NCBI RefSeq assembly: GCF_030272615.1
Contig: NC_081411.1
Span: forward strand, 184,799,449-184,863,448
DNA: 64,000 nucleotides
Source: Cryptomeria japonica
Lineage: Eukaryota; Streptophyta; Pinopsida; Cupressales; Cupressaceae
Direction: 5' to 3'
The notes under the pieces are model-generated. The model had not been told where the DNA came from, ran no database searches, and saw only the letters and a list, made by a program, of their open reading frames with translations. The position numbers were made by a program, and so were the translations under genes. How positions within the stretch are numbered: the first letter of the stretch is position 1; each line of letters begins with the position of its first letter. Below, piece by piece: positions 49,546-63,000 of the stretch.

Positions 49546-51177
49546 TGAACTCATGGTGAAGTGTAGTAGTCACTTGGTAGAGGCCCCAAATTAGACTTCA
49601 AATCAATAAAATCAGATAGGAGATCAGAAGTTAGAACAACATTTCACCCTCATTGGGAACACATATTAGATTAGAGAGTTTGAAAGATGGGTGAAATCAA
49701 TATGTATCAGGCATATTTGATGATATCGTTGTTTGTTTTGTAGGCAACTGATGAAAGAGGATGAAGGGACTAGCTGCAAGCATTTAAAAGAAACATTGCA
49801 TCAAAGAATGAAAGCTTTTCACAACACTTCAGAATGGTGAGGAGGATTGAACAATGCAAGAAGGAGGACTTCACAATGGAAGATGCCAAGCTAAGCAAGG
49901 AAGTTGATGAAGAACACTCCCAAGGTTCATTAACATGGTAAGGGAAGAATAAGGACAATGCATTTAAGGTAAAGAAGGGCAAACACAAATGAAATGAAAA
50001 ATAAATAAGATAACAAAAGGCATGCAAGATCAAGAGCTAAGATACTCGAACACATCATATTGATGATGAAGGAAAGGTTATGACAATCTTGTATTTCCTC
50101 TGGAAATCTAGGATCACAACCAGTATGTCAAGGAAATTCCAAGGCTAGATATACATTCCAAAGTTGAAGGTGATACACATCATGATAAGGGATAGGTGAA
50201 GTTGGTCAAATTGGATAAGATGATACAATTTGGTAATGTCCCTCGCCATCGTCTAATTCATCATTGATCTTGGATAATGTTGAGTATCAAGAGATATGCC
50301 TAAATCACCTACACTCGTGATGATCTACAAGATAAGAAAGTTGAGGTGGTGACAACTCACCTTCATCAACCCAATCGCAACATTCCAAGTCAAGGCATGT
50401 AGATTCAATTCACTTGATTCATCCAATGAGGAGGATAACTAGGTACACATGAAGGCACAAAGTTCAATGTACCTAACCTCATCATTCATTGGTTGACATT
50501 CAATTATGGACATGTGTCCAATTCAATGTAATTTTTCATTGGTCAAGCATTAAATGTTATATAATGGGTGTAACAAACCCTAATTAGGGTTTCTATCTTT
50601 TGATCTTGGCCATTGATGTGGATTTTATCCAGGCCATTCAATTGTATTGAGAGCACTATATAAGGCTTTCTCTCCTCATTTATAATGGTTAATAGTTAAT
50701 AGATGTTGGATAGCAAGCAATTAGCAATTAGAAGTAGAGTACAAGAAGGCAAAAATTGTTGCCAAGCTTGTAAATAAACATACTTTTCATACATATTGCA
50801 TGGTTTCTTGTCGGATCCTCATGTTAGATGGAGTTCATTGATTGTGATGGATTAATGTGTGGATGTTGATAGTTCCTTAGTTCATACTATTTATGGTTAG
50901 ATGATTTTGAATTGCAAGGCATAGTTACCTTGAACATCAAGATGTGCTAAGTTCAATTGTGGATATGTTTATTCAATTTGCACCATTATATTGGGTATTT
51001 GGATGAATGTTAATGATATGAAAACCTTTTATTTTGTTTTGAAGGTTGCATTGGTTTTGTGTAGTTGTTAACAACACGGCGAAGCAAAGCTTGGTTTTAG
51101 GAGTATGTCAATTCGAACATGATCCATTATCATCATTGATCTTCGAAGTAGCGTAGTCTTTCTCAACCCTCAATACC

Positions 51178-51438
51178 TTTCATACTTGAGCTTATGGCTA
51201 AATGCTGGGAAGTTTTCGTCTGCATTACTCTAGGAGGAAAGGATTTTTTTCAATCATTAGTTACCACTGCCAGCTATTCTCTATCCCTTGTCATTGGTCA
51301 AGTCCCACAATTACATGATTTCAAGGTTCTATCTGAACATTTTCTGCACCCCCACTTTTAAGCTTTACCCTTCCTTTTCTGTAGCAATTAGAGTACTTAG
51401 AGTACTTACTTCAATACAAACAAAATCATAATAGATAC
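51178..51438 (-). pseudogene. Copy of the ankyrin gene 3' end
   Basis: Matches 56052-56300, the last roughly 30 codons and 3' flank of the ankyrin-PGG gene. Shared landmarks are catacttgagcttatggct, tcaagtcccacaattacatg and caattagagtacttag. It joins directly to the ~100-bp tandem-repeat sequence (acttacttcaatacaaac) found next to the gene. The 4.4 kb solo LTR begins at 51439, so it split this duplicated block. It is too short to encode a domain. Confidence 0.85.
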
Positions 51439-53604
51439 TGTGATGCCCCGCCAAGAAACCCCAAAGGGGTTTAAGTTAAAAACACTCAAATAGAGTGATT
51501 TTTTTTTTTTTTTTAAAAATAATAGTTAAGAGTATTATTGATAAGTTACAACATTAAGATAGTTTGGAGTTATCTAAAACTAGATAACACAGCGGAAGGC
51601 TAAATGATCCTAAGGAGTTTCCCAACGTGATTACACAATCCTTACACCTAGCTCAACTTGCGTCAATTGATCCAATAAACTGGAGGACTTATTTACGAGA
51701 TAATGCATACGACATGGTCATATGTATGTTCAACGAATTGATGTCTTAGAATAGTTAGGAAGCGTTCATTTACTTTGAATGGATAGGAGGCCAAGACGAG
51801 GTTATTACTCAATGCATTTTAAAATATAATTAACATAAGAGTCCACCCACTAATGTGCAATGTGACTAATATAACAAAGTTCATTCATTTGGGTTTTAAG
51901 ATAACCACCCACATTTGATATTTTTCTTAAATATTAAAAGTTTGGCTAATAAGATGAGATTCGTTCATTAGGGATTAAACTTCCATTAATAGAGTGAGGT
52001 CCCTTCATTTGATTTCAAGCATAACCAACTAATGAGTCGTAGTTCTTTTATGGAGGATAAAATGCAAGTAACCATAGAGTTCATTCATTGAAGTTTTAAT
52101 AATGCAAATAAATGGACTAATTCATTAAGGTGGACATGTATTAGGACACATGAGAGCATCCTTTAAATTAAAATATAGTTAGCAAGATGATATTCATCAT
52201 TTCAAGATTAGAATATAAGTTCATAGTGACGTTCTTCCTTTAGGATTAGAATATAACTATCTTATTGCATGTCACTCCTTTTAGTTAAATGATGTTAATA
52301 TGAAAAGATACATTTACTAAGATTAAGATATAAACAACTAATTGAATCCTTCCCTTTTCAGTTCACTTTTAGCAATCTTAAGAGATTCTTTTATTAGGGT
52401 TATGGTTATGGATAAATAGTTGAGTTCACCCAATTATTAAGTTAATTTGGTAGGGATTATTTGTTAAGATTAAAATGTGAAATAACTAAACAAATTTATC
52501 CAATATAGTGAAACATATTTAACATGGCGTTACTCATTTACTAAGGTAAAAAGGTAAATACCTATATGACGTTCATCCTTTAGATTTCAATCTAGGAATT
52601 ATAACATTAATTTTAACTTTGTTTTCCATTCACATTCATTCAATTTACATGCTTAATAACAAGTTAATTCCAATGATGTAACCCAGCAAGATTCTTTCCA
52701 CTATTACTACTTTTAATTAACATTATCAAAATACTTTTCCATAATCTTAATTACAATCTTTTATGAACCTAATTACTACATTTGTCAAGATGAATAATTT
52801 TATACCCTTAGATTTAAATTCGTTAATTTCCCATCGTACACTTTACAAGGTAACAACCATACATGATAACTTAAAGCATGAAACAAAGGAAGCTAAAACA
52901 TTGCATAACACAGATATGATCTCAGAGTTCACCCCTAAAGGGCTACATCTCTGGGTCTGCTCAACTACAAGACCCCTTTGGTATTATATCGTTAGGAATA
53001 CATAATTTATAAGTCTTTTACATCTTTGCCTCTTAGGCGAACACAACCAATATACAATAGACACCTCGGTTGGAATTTACATAATGATCCCTTCTAAAGC
53101 GGATCTAACTGAACACTTCAAAGAAAATACAGGTTCTAATGACTGACAATACTTTGACTAGGGGCGTAACCCAGCTATGACCAACACAAGTAACTAGATG
53201 ACAGGGTCTGAAACAAATACATCAAGGTTTGCCGCCACTCTAAACAAGGCAAGTACGAATCTTAAACATACAACATTTTTTTTTTAAATCGATACGACAT
53301 CAAAATTTACATGCATCCTACTAGCATATCGTTGAAGTAAAAACAAAATATATGAAGATAAATTTAGATTCATATTCCATGAAAACTTCTCATTAACATG
53401 TATTACCAAACGTTAACCAGAGTATAGTTATTTCAAAGATCTCCAAATAAGACCATATTTAATCTCGTTTCCAAAGATTACTCCCCGATTAGAATTGGTC
53501 CCCAAAATTTAATGTTAACTAATATAAATCGAATAATCCATGATTAATGAATACCCCCCTTTTTTTATCCACAATTTTAAATATACGCAAACTTTGTATT
53601 TAAC

Positions 53605-53689
<85 letters not shown>
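53605..53689. repeat. (GT)n(AT)n microsatellite
   Basis: About 14 bases of gt repeat followed by about 70 bases of uninterrupted at repeat. It is probably unstable and prone to assembly error. Confidence 0.97.
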
Positions 53690-53690
<1 letters not shown>

Positions 53691-53896
53691 ACATTTAAAA
53701 TCTAATTTCAAATAAAATAGGTCTTCCTACAAATATATTACAACTTCTTTTATACTTCCCCATGACATTTTTCTTTCATTTTATAATTGTCAATATTATA
53801 TATATATTTTTTTAAACAACAAAAAAATATATATAAAAAAAAAATAAAACAAACTTTATATTTTCTTTTTTATTTTAAGTAAACCCTAATCTATGA

Positions 53897-54040
53897 CGCA
53901 GCACCCTGCGACCCATAATGTGGATGCAGGTTCTGCGGCCCACACTGTGGACGCAGGCCCTGCGGCCCACGTTATGGACGCAGGTATGTAGCCCACATTG
54001 TGGATGCAGGCCCTGCGGCCCACAACGTGGTCGCGGGGAG
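53897..54040. repeat. GC-rich minisatellite, about 28-bp unit, five copies
   Basis: Units of ccctgcggcccac then (a/g)ttgtggacgcagg are repeated five times with small changes, and each is partly palindromic (gcccac/gtggac). A CG-rich stretch follows to about 54125. ORFs crossing it on both strands translate the repeat and are not genes. Confidence 0.9.
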
Positions 54041-55842
54041 GACTGCGAACCCGCGAGGAAGGAGAAGAGGAGGGGGGCAAGGATGGCGGCGCGAGTTGAG
54101 CCTCGGCTCCTCCGCCCGCCAAACCCTAGCCCAAAATATATAAAATTTATTTTCCCCTTTTTTTTTTGTTGTTTTTTTTTTTTTAAAAGAAACACATGGC
54201 CTAAACGTAACTGATAAAAAAAAAAACAATTTGGACACCATTTTTACAGTAAAATAAAAGGGGTCTTCAGAATCGTTTTCTCTCTTCAAAATGTTTCAAG
54301 AAAACATAATAACCCTTGAATCCAAGACAACCAAGCTTTCAAAAAGAAATTGAAACTAAATCTTTAAACGTTCATGGATATTATCATTTCTTTTTTTTTT
54401 TTGCATTTCATGGAGAGCACAACAATAAATAAAAGGGTAGATTGGAATCCTACCTCCAAACGCATTCCGGGAAGAGATTTGATGAAGAGCCCCCAAATCT
54501 ACTGTTCTAAAACTCCATCTTTGTCCAAAACCTCCAATCTCCCTTCCAAAACCATTTTTTTTTTTCCAAAAAGATGACCCCAGAAAAAGAACCCCCAAAA
54601 ACATTTCAAAACTAGGTTAAAATGAGAAACCCTATTTTTGACCTAATTTTCAATTTCGAATTTAGGCATTTATTTTTTTTAAAATAAAAGAAAAATGAAA
54701 AATGGAAATCATTCATTTCCATTATTCAATACTTCTTATTCGTTTTTCTTATTAAAATTAAAAAGCTTCCATTTCTTATTTAACTCTAATTTTAAATTTC
54801 TCCATATTACTTTAGCCAACACTTTATATTTTGAACTACTAACAAGGGTTAGGTATTTAAATTAATTTAAATTCCCAAAAATCAATCCTTTATACTATAT
54901 CAACTTTACAAGTAAAAAGAATAATTTCCTTTAAATAATAAAATTTACCATTTCTTTTCCAAAATGCGAAAATGATTAATTTATTTCTATTTCTCAAATG
55001 ACTTTAAATTTTTCCTTTCTAAAACGCATAACTCATTAAATTCGTTATTATTAAAATTAACTATTAAATTGACTCACTATAACATAATAAAGTGACCTTT
55101 TTAATAAATGACTACTCTCATGAAAGAAATCTATTTACTCTAATTTTCTCAACTAATAATGTGTAAATGAACACATTAATTCAAGTTAACTACTTTAAGC
55201 TTGCTACAATTATAATTAAAACGATCTCTTTAAATTAACGATTAATCATATAAAAGAAGCTACCTATTTAAATTTCCAAATTACTAATGCGTACATCTAC
55301 TCATTAAATTGAATTTAATACTTAGGATAACAAACTCCACTTACCCTGCACTAGGCACGCAAACCAAGGAAGTCCACCAAAGCACACGACATGTAACCCA
55401 ACAAAAAGAAAGCCCCACGAACCACACATGATGCTCACCTGACCATGGCTAAGGCAAGACGAGAGTTTTATGACCACCAAATCCGAATTCTAAGGATGGA
55501 GGAGGTATACTCAACCCTGCAAATTCCCAAAGGAGATGAACCTCGCCCTGGGCAGTGTTGTACCTGCAATCTCCTGCACCCATGAATTCATGCAAGCATA
55601 CATATACATATACATATTCAATGAGGGCGTTAGCTCGAGATTTATCACAAGAGTTAGGAAACACTTACATTTACACAAGAATCGACACAGGAGCACAATA
55701 ATAAGTATGCACAATTATTTATATTATCTAAACTACACATTGCATCACGGTTAACCTACCATTCAAGAATGCCACATAGGAAGTCAGCCAAGGTCAAACG
55801 GGTTTAACAAGTCCGACTAGGGTAGGGGCATTACAGACATAA

Positions 55843-56150
55843 GATTCTATCCATACTTGAGCATATGACTGGATGGTCGAAAGTTTTCAATCAACATTCA
55901 ACTTACAAAACTTACTTCAATAGAGACAAAATAATTTACAAGATTCCATCCATACTTAAAGCTTATAACTAAATGCTCGAAATTTTTAAATCAATATTCA
56001 ACTTACAAAACTTCAATACAGACAAAATCATATTTAAAAATAATCTAGAGGATTCTATCCATACTTGAGCTTATGGCTGGATGCTCGGAAGTTTTAGTCT
56101 GCAGAACTCTAGGAGGAAAATTTCAGACTTGTTAAAGGATTTTTCCCAAT
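55843..56150. repeat. About 100-bp tandem repeat 3' of the ankyrin gene
   Basis: Units begin gattctatccatacttgagc at 55843, 55942 and 56051 (periods 99 and 109). Each carries a ggatgctcgaaagtttt-like core and, in the first two, caacttacaaaactt. The third runs into the gene's 3' flank. A fourth relative is at 51178. Confidence 0.9.
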
Positions 56151-56216
56151 CATCACTTCCCACTGTCAGCTATGCTCTATCCCTTGTCTTTGGTCAAGTC
56201 CCACAATTACATGATT

Positions 56217-57095
56217 TCAAGGTTCTATCTGAACATTCTCCATACACCCACTGTTAAGATTCGCCCTGCCTTTTCTGGAACAATTAGAGTACTTAGTTTT
56301 TCTCCGGGCGCCGCCGGTCAAAAACCACAGACGTTCCAGTTTCATCCACAGACACTCTATCATTCGGTCAGCAACAAGAGGAGTTACACCATGCAGATGA
56401 TTGAATCTCGCCATCTTTATTGCAAACTTTATATTCACACAGAGAAGAAGGAGAAAACCACAAAAACATATGACGGTGCAGAGGCCAAGCACGAAGAAAG
56501 CCAAAGTGTTAATCTTGTGCACAAGCATTGTATACACTGTAGCAACGAAAGCTAACGCCGTGAAGCCAAAGCTGGAGCAAACCAAGATGTTGGTTACAAA
56601 GAGGAACATTACTTTATTTCCCGTGGTGAGAGGTGTACTCAAATGCCACATGAGCACCACAAAGAGCGACAGAAAGAAGGCCAGACAATCAAAAATGAGA
56701 AATGTTTTAAACGAAACCAACCCAATCAGAAGAGGGGAACCTAACATTTTCTCTGTCTCTCCCTTCTCCAGCTCCGTTTTAAAACCGCCCGGAATGGTGA
56801 AGGCGGCTGTAAATGACATTGTTGCTAACAACACGGCCACCACTAATTCTGTGTTCCGCCTGTCCTCATATGCTTTGTTCACCAGCATAATGGCATTCTC
56901 GTATTTTTGTGGGCTCACGTTTGGGAAGGTATACAGGAAATGCCTTCTCTCTGGGGGATAGTTCGCCAGCTTTGCTATCATATTGTGGCATTCGTGGTAC
57001 TCTGTGTTTTCTCTTGCAATGTCGAGGGCCGTTAAGCCCTTTTTATTAACGGCATCTTTGTTTATACCTTGTATTTGCAACAGCGATTCCACCAT
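56217..57095 (-). CDS. Ankyrin gene exon 3
   Basis: 879 bp after the acceptor TTTTGTAG, beginning MVESLLQIQG, which completes the eighth repeat, and ending TGA at 56217-56219. It carries the ninth repeat, the PGG domain, four membrane segments and a basic cytosolic tail (GGARRKTKYSN). The overlapping plus-strand ORF 56401-56961 is its antisense shadow. Confidence 0.92.
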   Translation of the reverse strand: MVESLLQIQGINKDAVNKKGLTALDIARENTEYHECHNMIAKLANYPPERRHFLYTFPNVSPQKYENAIMLVNKAYEDRRNTELVVAVLLATMSFTAAFTIPGGFKTELEKGETEKMLGSPLLIGLVSFKTFLIFDCLAFFLSLFVVLMWHLSTPLTTGNKVMFLFVTNILVCSSFGFTALAFVATVYTMLVHKINTLAFFVLGLCTVICFCGFLLLLCVNIKFAIKMARFNHLHGVTPLVADRMIECLWMKLERLWFLTGGARRKTKYSNCSRKGRANLNSGCMENVQIEP

Positions 57096-60000
57096 CTACA
57101 AAATACATATACATTATCGAGTTAGAGTGCAATCATTCTTAAGTTTTCATTCTTAAGTTTTGATTTGTTTAGATGATTCATTAATGATCACACTTTCTTT
57201 TATAATAAGATCTTATCTAGTTTAAGATGAATTATCTAAATAAGTCAAAACTTACAGTATATTGAAGAAACAAAAGTGTAATCTATGCTGAATTTCTTTT
57301 CCATATCAATTGTCCATTTTATTTATATATCATTGTAGCTAATGATATACGATTTCAACAATCCATACTGCAAATCAATGCTTTTTAGATTAAATTGTTT
57401 AACAAGTATTTTGAATCAACCTGTCGCATCACACTGCATGATCCATCATTAGAATAATAAAGAGTTGTAGGAGTCATAAAATTGTTACACAGTTTAATCT
57501 AAAAAGTAAATCAATGTTTTATAGATTAAATTGTGTAACAAGTTTTCTGAATCAACATTTAAGATCGCACTCCATGATCCATCACTAGGATGATAAAGAA
57601 TTGTGAGAGTCACAAAATTGTTATGCAATTTAATTCAGAAAGCAAATCAATGCTTTTTATATTAAATTGTGTAAATTTGTAAGATGAGAGAATCAATAAC
57701 TTCAATGAAATTGAAGATAATAATTAAAATATATTTTATCAAAGTGACTTGTAATTGGATAATTTTTGTAACTTATGTAAGGGCCTAAAGTGTTATTATA
57801 GACATATAAGTTTAATCAAATTCAAATTACAATTTTTTGGATGCATAAATTCTTTAAAAATAATTATCTTTTATAATGGATAGGAAGGCAGATTTTGAAT
57901 AAACTTATTATATATTTTAATTGAGATTTTTTATATTTATATATTATTTGCTTTGGTTTATTAGAAAGTATTGTTAAAATTTAATTGTATAATTTTAAAG
58001 ATATTTTAATTAATTTGTATTGTATTATTAGTGATTTATAAGAATTTTTTTATTATGAGTATGTATGGTCTAATTATTAAATATTTTATTTAGGTGATTT
58101 TTGTTAAGGTAAGAGATTTGGACAGGTCACCCACCTTAGAATTATTCAGACTAAAGTATGTTTAAGCATGGAGTTCCCAAGATCAAACTCATTTAATGAT
58201 ATAGACAGTATCTTTATAATTTATCAAACCTTATAATGCTTTAATATGATTCAATCAAAAATTTCAATCAATCTTATTCTCCCATATTTCATAAATATAT
58301 TACTATCTCCTAATGGTTCTAACCCTGAATTCAATATAAATCCAAGCACACATAACTACATTCTCCGTTATCTCCAAGCACTTAACACCGTCGAGCAATT
58401 AGCAGAGCCAATTTATGCATATCTTACTAGAATATCTGAAAGAACAGATGTTTTTGAAATAGAAATCAGATGTTTGATGGGCATTCTGATATTTCAAGTT
58501 AGCATTTATTGATAACCATCAATTTCTTTTCTAATAAATTGTTTATCCGCATGAGTAACACAGGTTTCTTCAAATGCACTTTCTTTAGTATGACTCTGTT
58601 CTTACCTCATTGAAAATTTTAAGATATCACGTTGAGAATTTTGACAGAAGCATGTGATAGAAATAACTTACGCGAATGCTTTTGTTCTTTGCTGCAATAT
58701 GCAGAGGCGTGTCTCCACTTTCAAGACCCTGGTTCACCAGTTCTGACAGGCCTACCACTTCTCTCAAATAATCAGCAATTCGCATCTGGCTAAATTGGAC
58801 AGCTAAGTGTAGCACGTTCATTCCACAACAATTCCGTATTTCAACAGCATCTGGCCTCTCCTTTACCAACATTTTTACTGCTTCCAGATGCCCCAATTTC
58901 ACTGCCATATAAAGCGGTGTTTCTTCATTGTCATTAACCCAATAACACAATTCAGGTTGAAACTTTATTAACTGGCTCATTATATGCAAGTAGCTTCTCC
59001 GAGTGGCTACATGCAAGGCTGTATCGCCATCTTCATACTTTTCTTGGATTAATTCTTTTCCATCTACTGAATTTAACACATGCTTCACCAGATCTGGAAA
59101 ATAGACATCCAAAATCATTGTCAAGTGACATTTTCCCCTATAAAACACATACGTGGTTAAAACAATGAAATTAAATATGATATTGTTCAAGAATGGCTAT
59201 TTTATCTTTGTTGAAGCGATACAAAGTTCAACCTAAACAAGAACATTATACAGTCTAATCTCATAGAAACAAAATGATAAATGAAACTTAAGAGAATGAG
59301 ATCACTCAAAGTTGAATTTTAAAAGCGTGATTCTGAAAATGTCAGTATATATTTTAGGTCTAAAAACCTTGCACCCTTTTCTATTCGAACATAACATTAA
59401 AACAGATTTAGCGCCATTAGTTGGTGCTGCAAAAGATTAATCACAGGTTAAAATTGAAGCCTCTAACAAGATTTGGATTGAGTAGTTGCCATTAAAGATG
59501 GATTATTGATTGATTGGCGGTGTTACTCTGTTTTCAAAGTATTACTTTCTTAGCTTAAAAAAATGGCATTAAAAAACCACTTCTCTTTAATCTCAAGGTA
59601 ACTTTTTAAGTCTCGAATCTTTCATTTAAACGGAGTTGTGCAAGCTTGATATTTATAGAGGGCAGGTTGTTAGGATAAAAGCTTGAATCCATTGCATAAA
59701 CGAAGGGAGCAGAAGCTCAAGAACCAACCTCATTTAAGTATTTTAATTATAGAAATAAAGAGAGAATTTGTTTTCTTTTATGGATGAACGTGATTTTTAA
59801 ACAAATCCCAACAAGATTACCTTACACTTGTAGAAATTTTCGATGATTTTTTTGAGAGAGGATAGCAAGTGGGAGGATATAAAAGACTTCCTTGAAGATA
59901 TAGTTAAAATTTACATTTCTAGTACAAGATGTTTCTATAAGTGTTTTTTTTTCTATATTCTATGAAAAAAAACTGTTATTCAAGGTATAGTGAGTGTTGA

Positions 60001-63000
60001 ATAAATGATATTTCTTAGAAGAAGGTATATTCTTAATAATCTATTTTTAGGCTAGAAGCGTATAAATGACACAAAATTTGTTTGTCAAGTTAGATTTTGA
60101 CAAAGTCTATAAACATAAGTTGATGAGTTCTTATCATAAAACTCATTTGATGGTTAATAAATATCTCTTTGACTTATTTCCTTTACAAAATACTGTGTTA
60201 CACATGGTTGTTACTTATCATATTTCATCAGAGTAATCACTATAAATGCTTTGGTATATCTATTATGAAATGTTAGAATTATAACTTATCCATGGTACCT
60301 CCATTTATCAAAATGCTATTGTTATCAATTCTTTTTGTTGTGGACAACTTATCTTTTCTATAAAACCTAGAAAATGAATTGAAAAATAGTATACATGTTT
60401 TTAATATTTATTGCTCAAGCTTAGATTCTCAATTTTCTCATCAAAGAAGAATATTTAATGAAACAAGTTGAGTCTATTCTTCATCAAATTCCAATTTATG
60501 GAAACATATCAAAATAGTGAATAACATGTCACATTAAGATTCTTTTTGAAATGAATTTATGATGTCGTCATAGGTCTGGAGGGTACAATAACAGATGATC
60601 TAATAGTGCAAACAACACAAATAACACATACATAAATAGAACAATCATATGAACTGATGCAATATATATCTTAGGAAAACCCTTAGTAAGACGAAAAACC
60701 ATTCTCCAAAATCACTCAATATATTATTGAATCCTTGAACACGTAACAATTTGCTAGAATGGGACTTTTGACATGCTAGACCAAAACCACATGAACTTGT
60801 AACGATATTACTCAAATGAATAAATGCCACATGGATCTACACATTCAACATTAATCATAAAAATTATAGTGCAAAACTTTGCCAAATAGACACACTCAAG
60901 ATTGTAATAACATCTCAGAATTCTCACCACCCACATAATTGCATTCTAATCATACTTCTTGTTAGTTCATTTTAATTCTCTAAGCTCACTTCCTCATGGT
61001 TACACTTATTTGTATCTTCCATCCTTAACATTTTCCTTAAGGCAATCTATAGATGATAATTTATCATCTATCTTCTTACTTGATCCTCAGGGCAATCATA
61101 AGCAATATATAAATATAATAGCAATCTCCATCCTGAAAGATGATACGGCCACATAAAATTTGTAGTCAACAATGTATTAACAACCTCCAAATTGAACACA
61201 GTGATAATAGAAGAGAATATTATAATGTGGTTATCCTCACAGGTTGTCTTTATGTATTTTCCTTTAAGTCTGATCGAAGGGTCTTTTTTAATTAGCGACG
61301 CTTCCGGCTGCAACTTCCCTATCCTGAAATTCTATGAAGAGTCTCAATTCTCCATTTGTCTACGTCCCCTATTTTGTCTTGTTTGATAGTGGTCTTAACA
61401 AATTCTCTTAAAATTTGATAATAATTGTTAAGTAAAAACAAACAGATAAAATATATGTGTCACTGGACAACATAAAGAACACACTGAATTTCACATAAAC
61501 ACAAAATTTCACATAAACACAACGAATCATGTGATTCACCAATAAATGGTTACATCCATGAGAGAAATAGGATATTCATCTCTATATTATTAAGAGCACC
61601 AAATACGAAATTCTGATGTATCAATGCAAATGTTTATTCTACAATATATAGATAACCCATCTACGCAGACGAAGAATCTAACAAAACAAACAATTGGACT
61701 TTAAAATGGATTCCACAGAAAACTTCTTGATTGACATCTTGAAACGACATTGAGATTTCTATTTTGTTAAGGTGCATTCATTATTTATGATACTGTATTT
61801 TGAACTTTGTAAGGTTTGAAGTGCTGCAGACTGTCACTTGGGCATTTCAGTCAACGTATAAATGTCTCTTTCCGAGCATGCTTTGATGTTGATTCTCTTT
61901 TTATCTTATAGAATTTTTTTAAGGATTACAGTAGCAGGGTGAGAGAAGAACATGACTTCTATTTTAGATGGTCCGAATCGATTGTAGTATGTTTTCCTTT
62001 TTCTTCCTCTCCAGGAAAGTAGACCTAAAGTTCTATGTTAAGATGAAAATGGCAGTTCAAAAGGTTTCTTTGGCAATTTATCATCTTTTTATATCTTGCA
62101 TTTTTTAATCATTTTGATGATGGATCACAGAATGTGATCTGAAATGTTGATGCAAAAATATGTCACACAATCAAATTCAGAAGCAACTAAGATATTAGTA
62201 TGCATCATAGAAATCTAATAAGTTTAGTTTAAGAGATTTACTTAAGAACATTGCGAAAAATGTATTGTTGGTGCACATTCATATTGAGATGATTTTGATT
62301 TATTAAATAGTACATTTCTAGAGTTCAGAATCGAGGGAACTTCCCATGTGCAGGATTATAAAAAGATGTTTGTTCGGTTTCTGCATATAACTTTGTTGTC
62401 ATCTGTTGGTCACTTTTGTGTTTGTGTTTTTAATATTTTATGATTTTTGTGGTCATGACTTTTAAGTATATATGTATGTGACTGTGACATGTTAGTTCTC
62501 TTCCTAAGATAAGTGTCATTGTTTGTGTTTACATTTTTATTAGTTTTTGATGTGAATTCTAGTTTTTTTTCATTTTATTGTTATATACTTAAAGGTTTTA
62601 TATCATATAGTTATCAAAACTGAAAGTAAAAATTCAAAAGATATAATGACTGAATCAAAGACTAAAAGGTATCCTAATCTTGACATAGTTCTTTATGGTG
62701 GTTTCTTACACAATTAAACTTAATGGACTCATATAAAACTCCGACCTGTTAAAACTGCTATATTTTTCTACTGTAGTTTTCCTTCAATTAAAAAAATCAC
62801 CTGAAACTACAATTAAACTTCAACATCAAGTTAACAGGATGCATACTAATATAGAAGTGACAAGTGACATTATAGGCGATCTTAGCTAAATGTTCTTAAT
62901 TTAGAGGGAGATAGATATTTTCAGAAATCAATAGGCAAAGAAAAATACAAACTCCAACGACTGACCTGCATCTCCTTTGTTTATTGCCACATATAAACAG

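Larger units (their letters stand above)
48754..51160 (+). mobile_element. Probable LTR-derived sequence, plus orientation
   Basis: A TATA-like actatataaggctttctc at about 50653 is followed by gttaatagatgttgg and long untranslated-looking sequence, resembling the promoter half of a plant LTR. Upstream lie two minisatellites. Neither end can be defined and no coding domain is visible. The minus-strand ORF 48514-48873 spans the LTR edge and is not a gene. Confidence 0.4.
51439..55835. mobile_element. Large solo LTR (4.4 kb)
   Basis: Starts TGTGATGCCCC and ends GGGGCATTACA, an 11-bp terminal inverted repeat with one mismatch, typical of some plant Ty3/gypsy LTRs. The flanks (gatac left, gacat right) are not an exact target duplication, yet removing the interval joins sequence of the ankyrin 3' tandem repeat on both sides. 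No protein domain occurs in any frame. It contains a TG/TA microsatellite and a GC-rich minisatellite. The orientation is uncertain; a TATA-like tatatatttt on the minus strand near 54135 precedes the GC-rich part. Confidence 0.7.

Noticed and set aside
53875-54289. Overlapping ORFs on both strands of about 100 codons
   Set aside because: They translate the GC-rich minisatellite and lack stops because of its composition and period.
56401-56961. 186-codon plus-strand ORF
   Set aside because: It is antisense to exon 3 of the ankyrin-PGG gene, whose minus-strand translation has clear domains.
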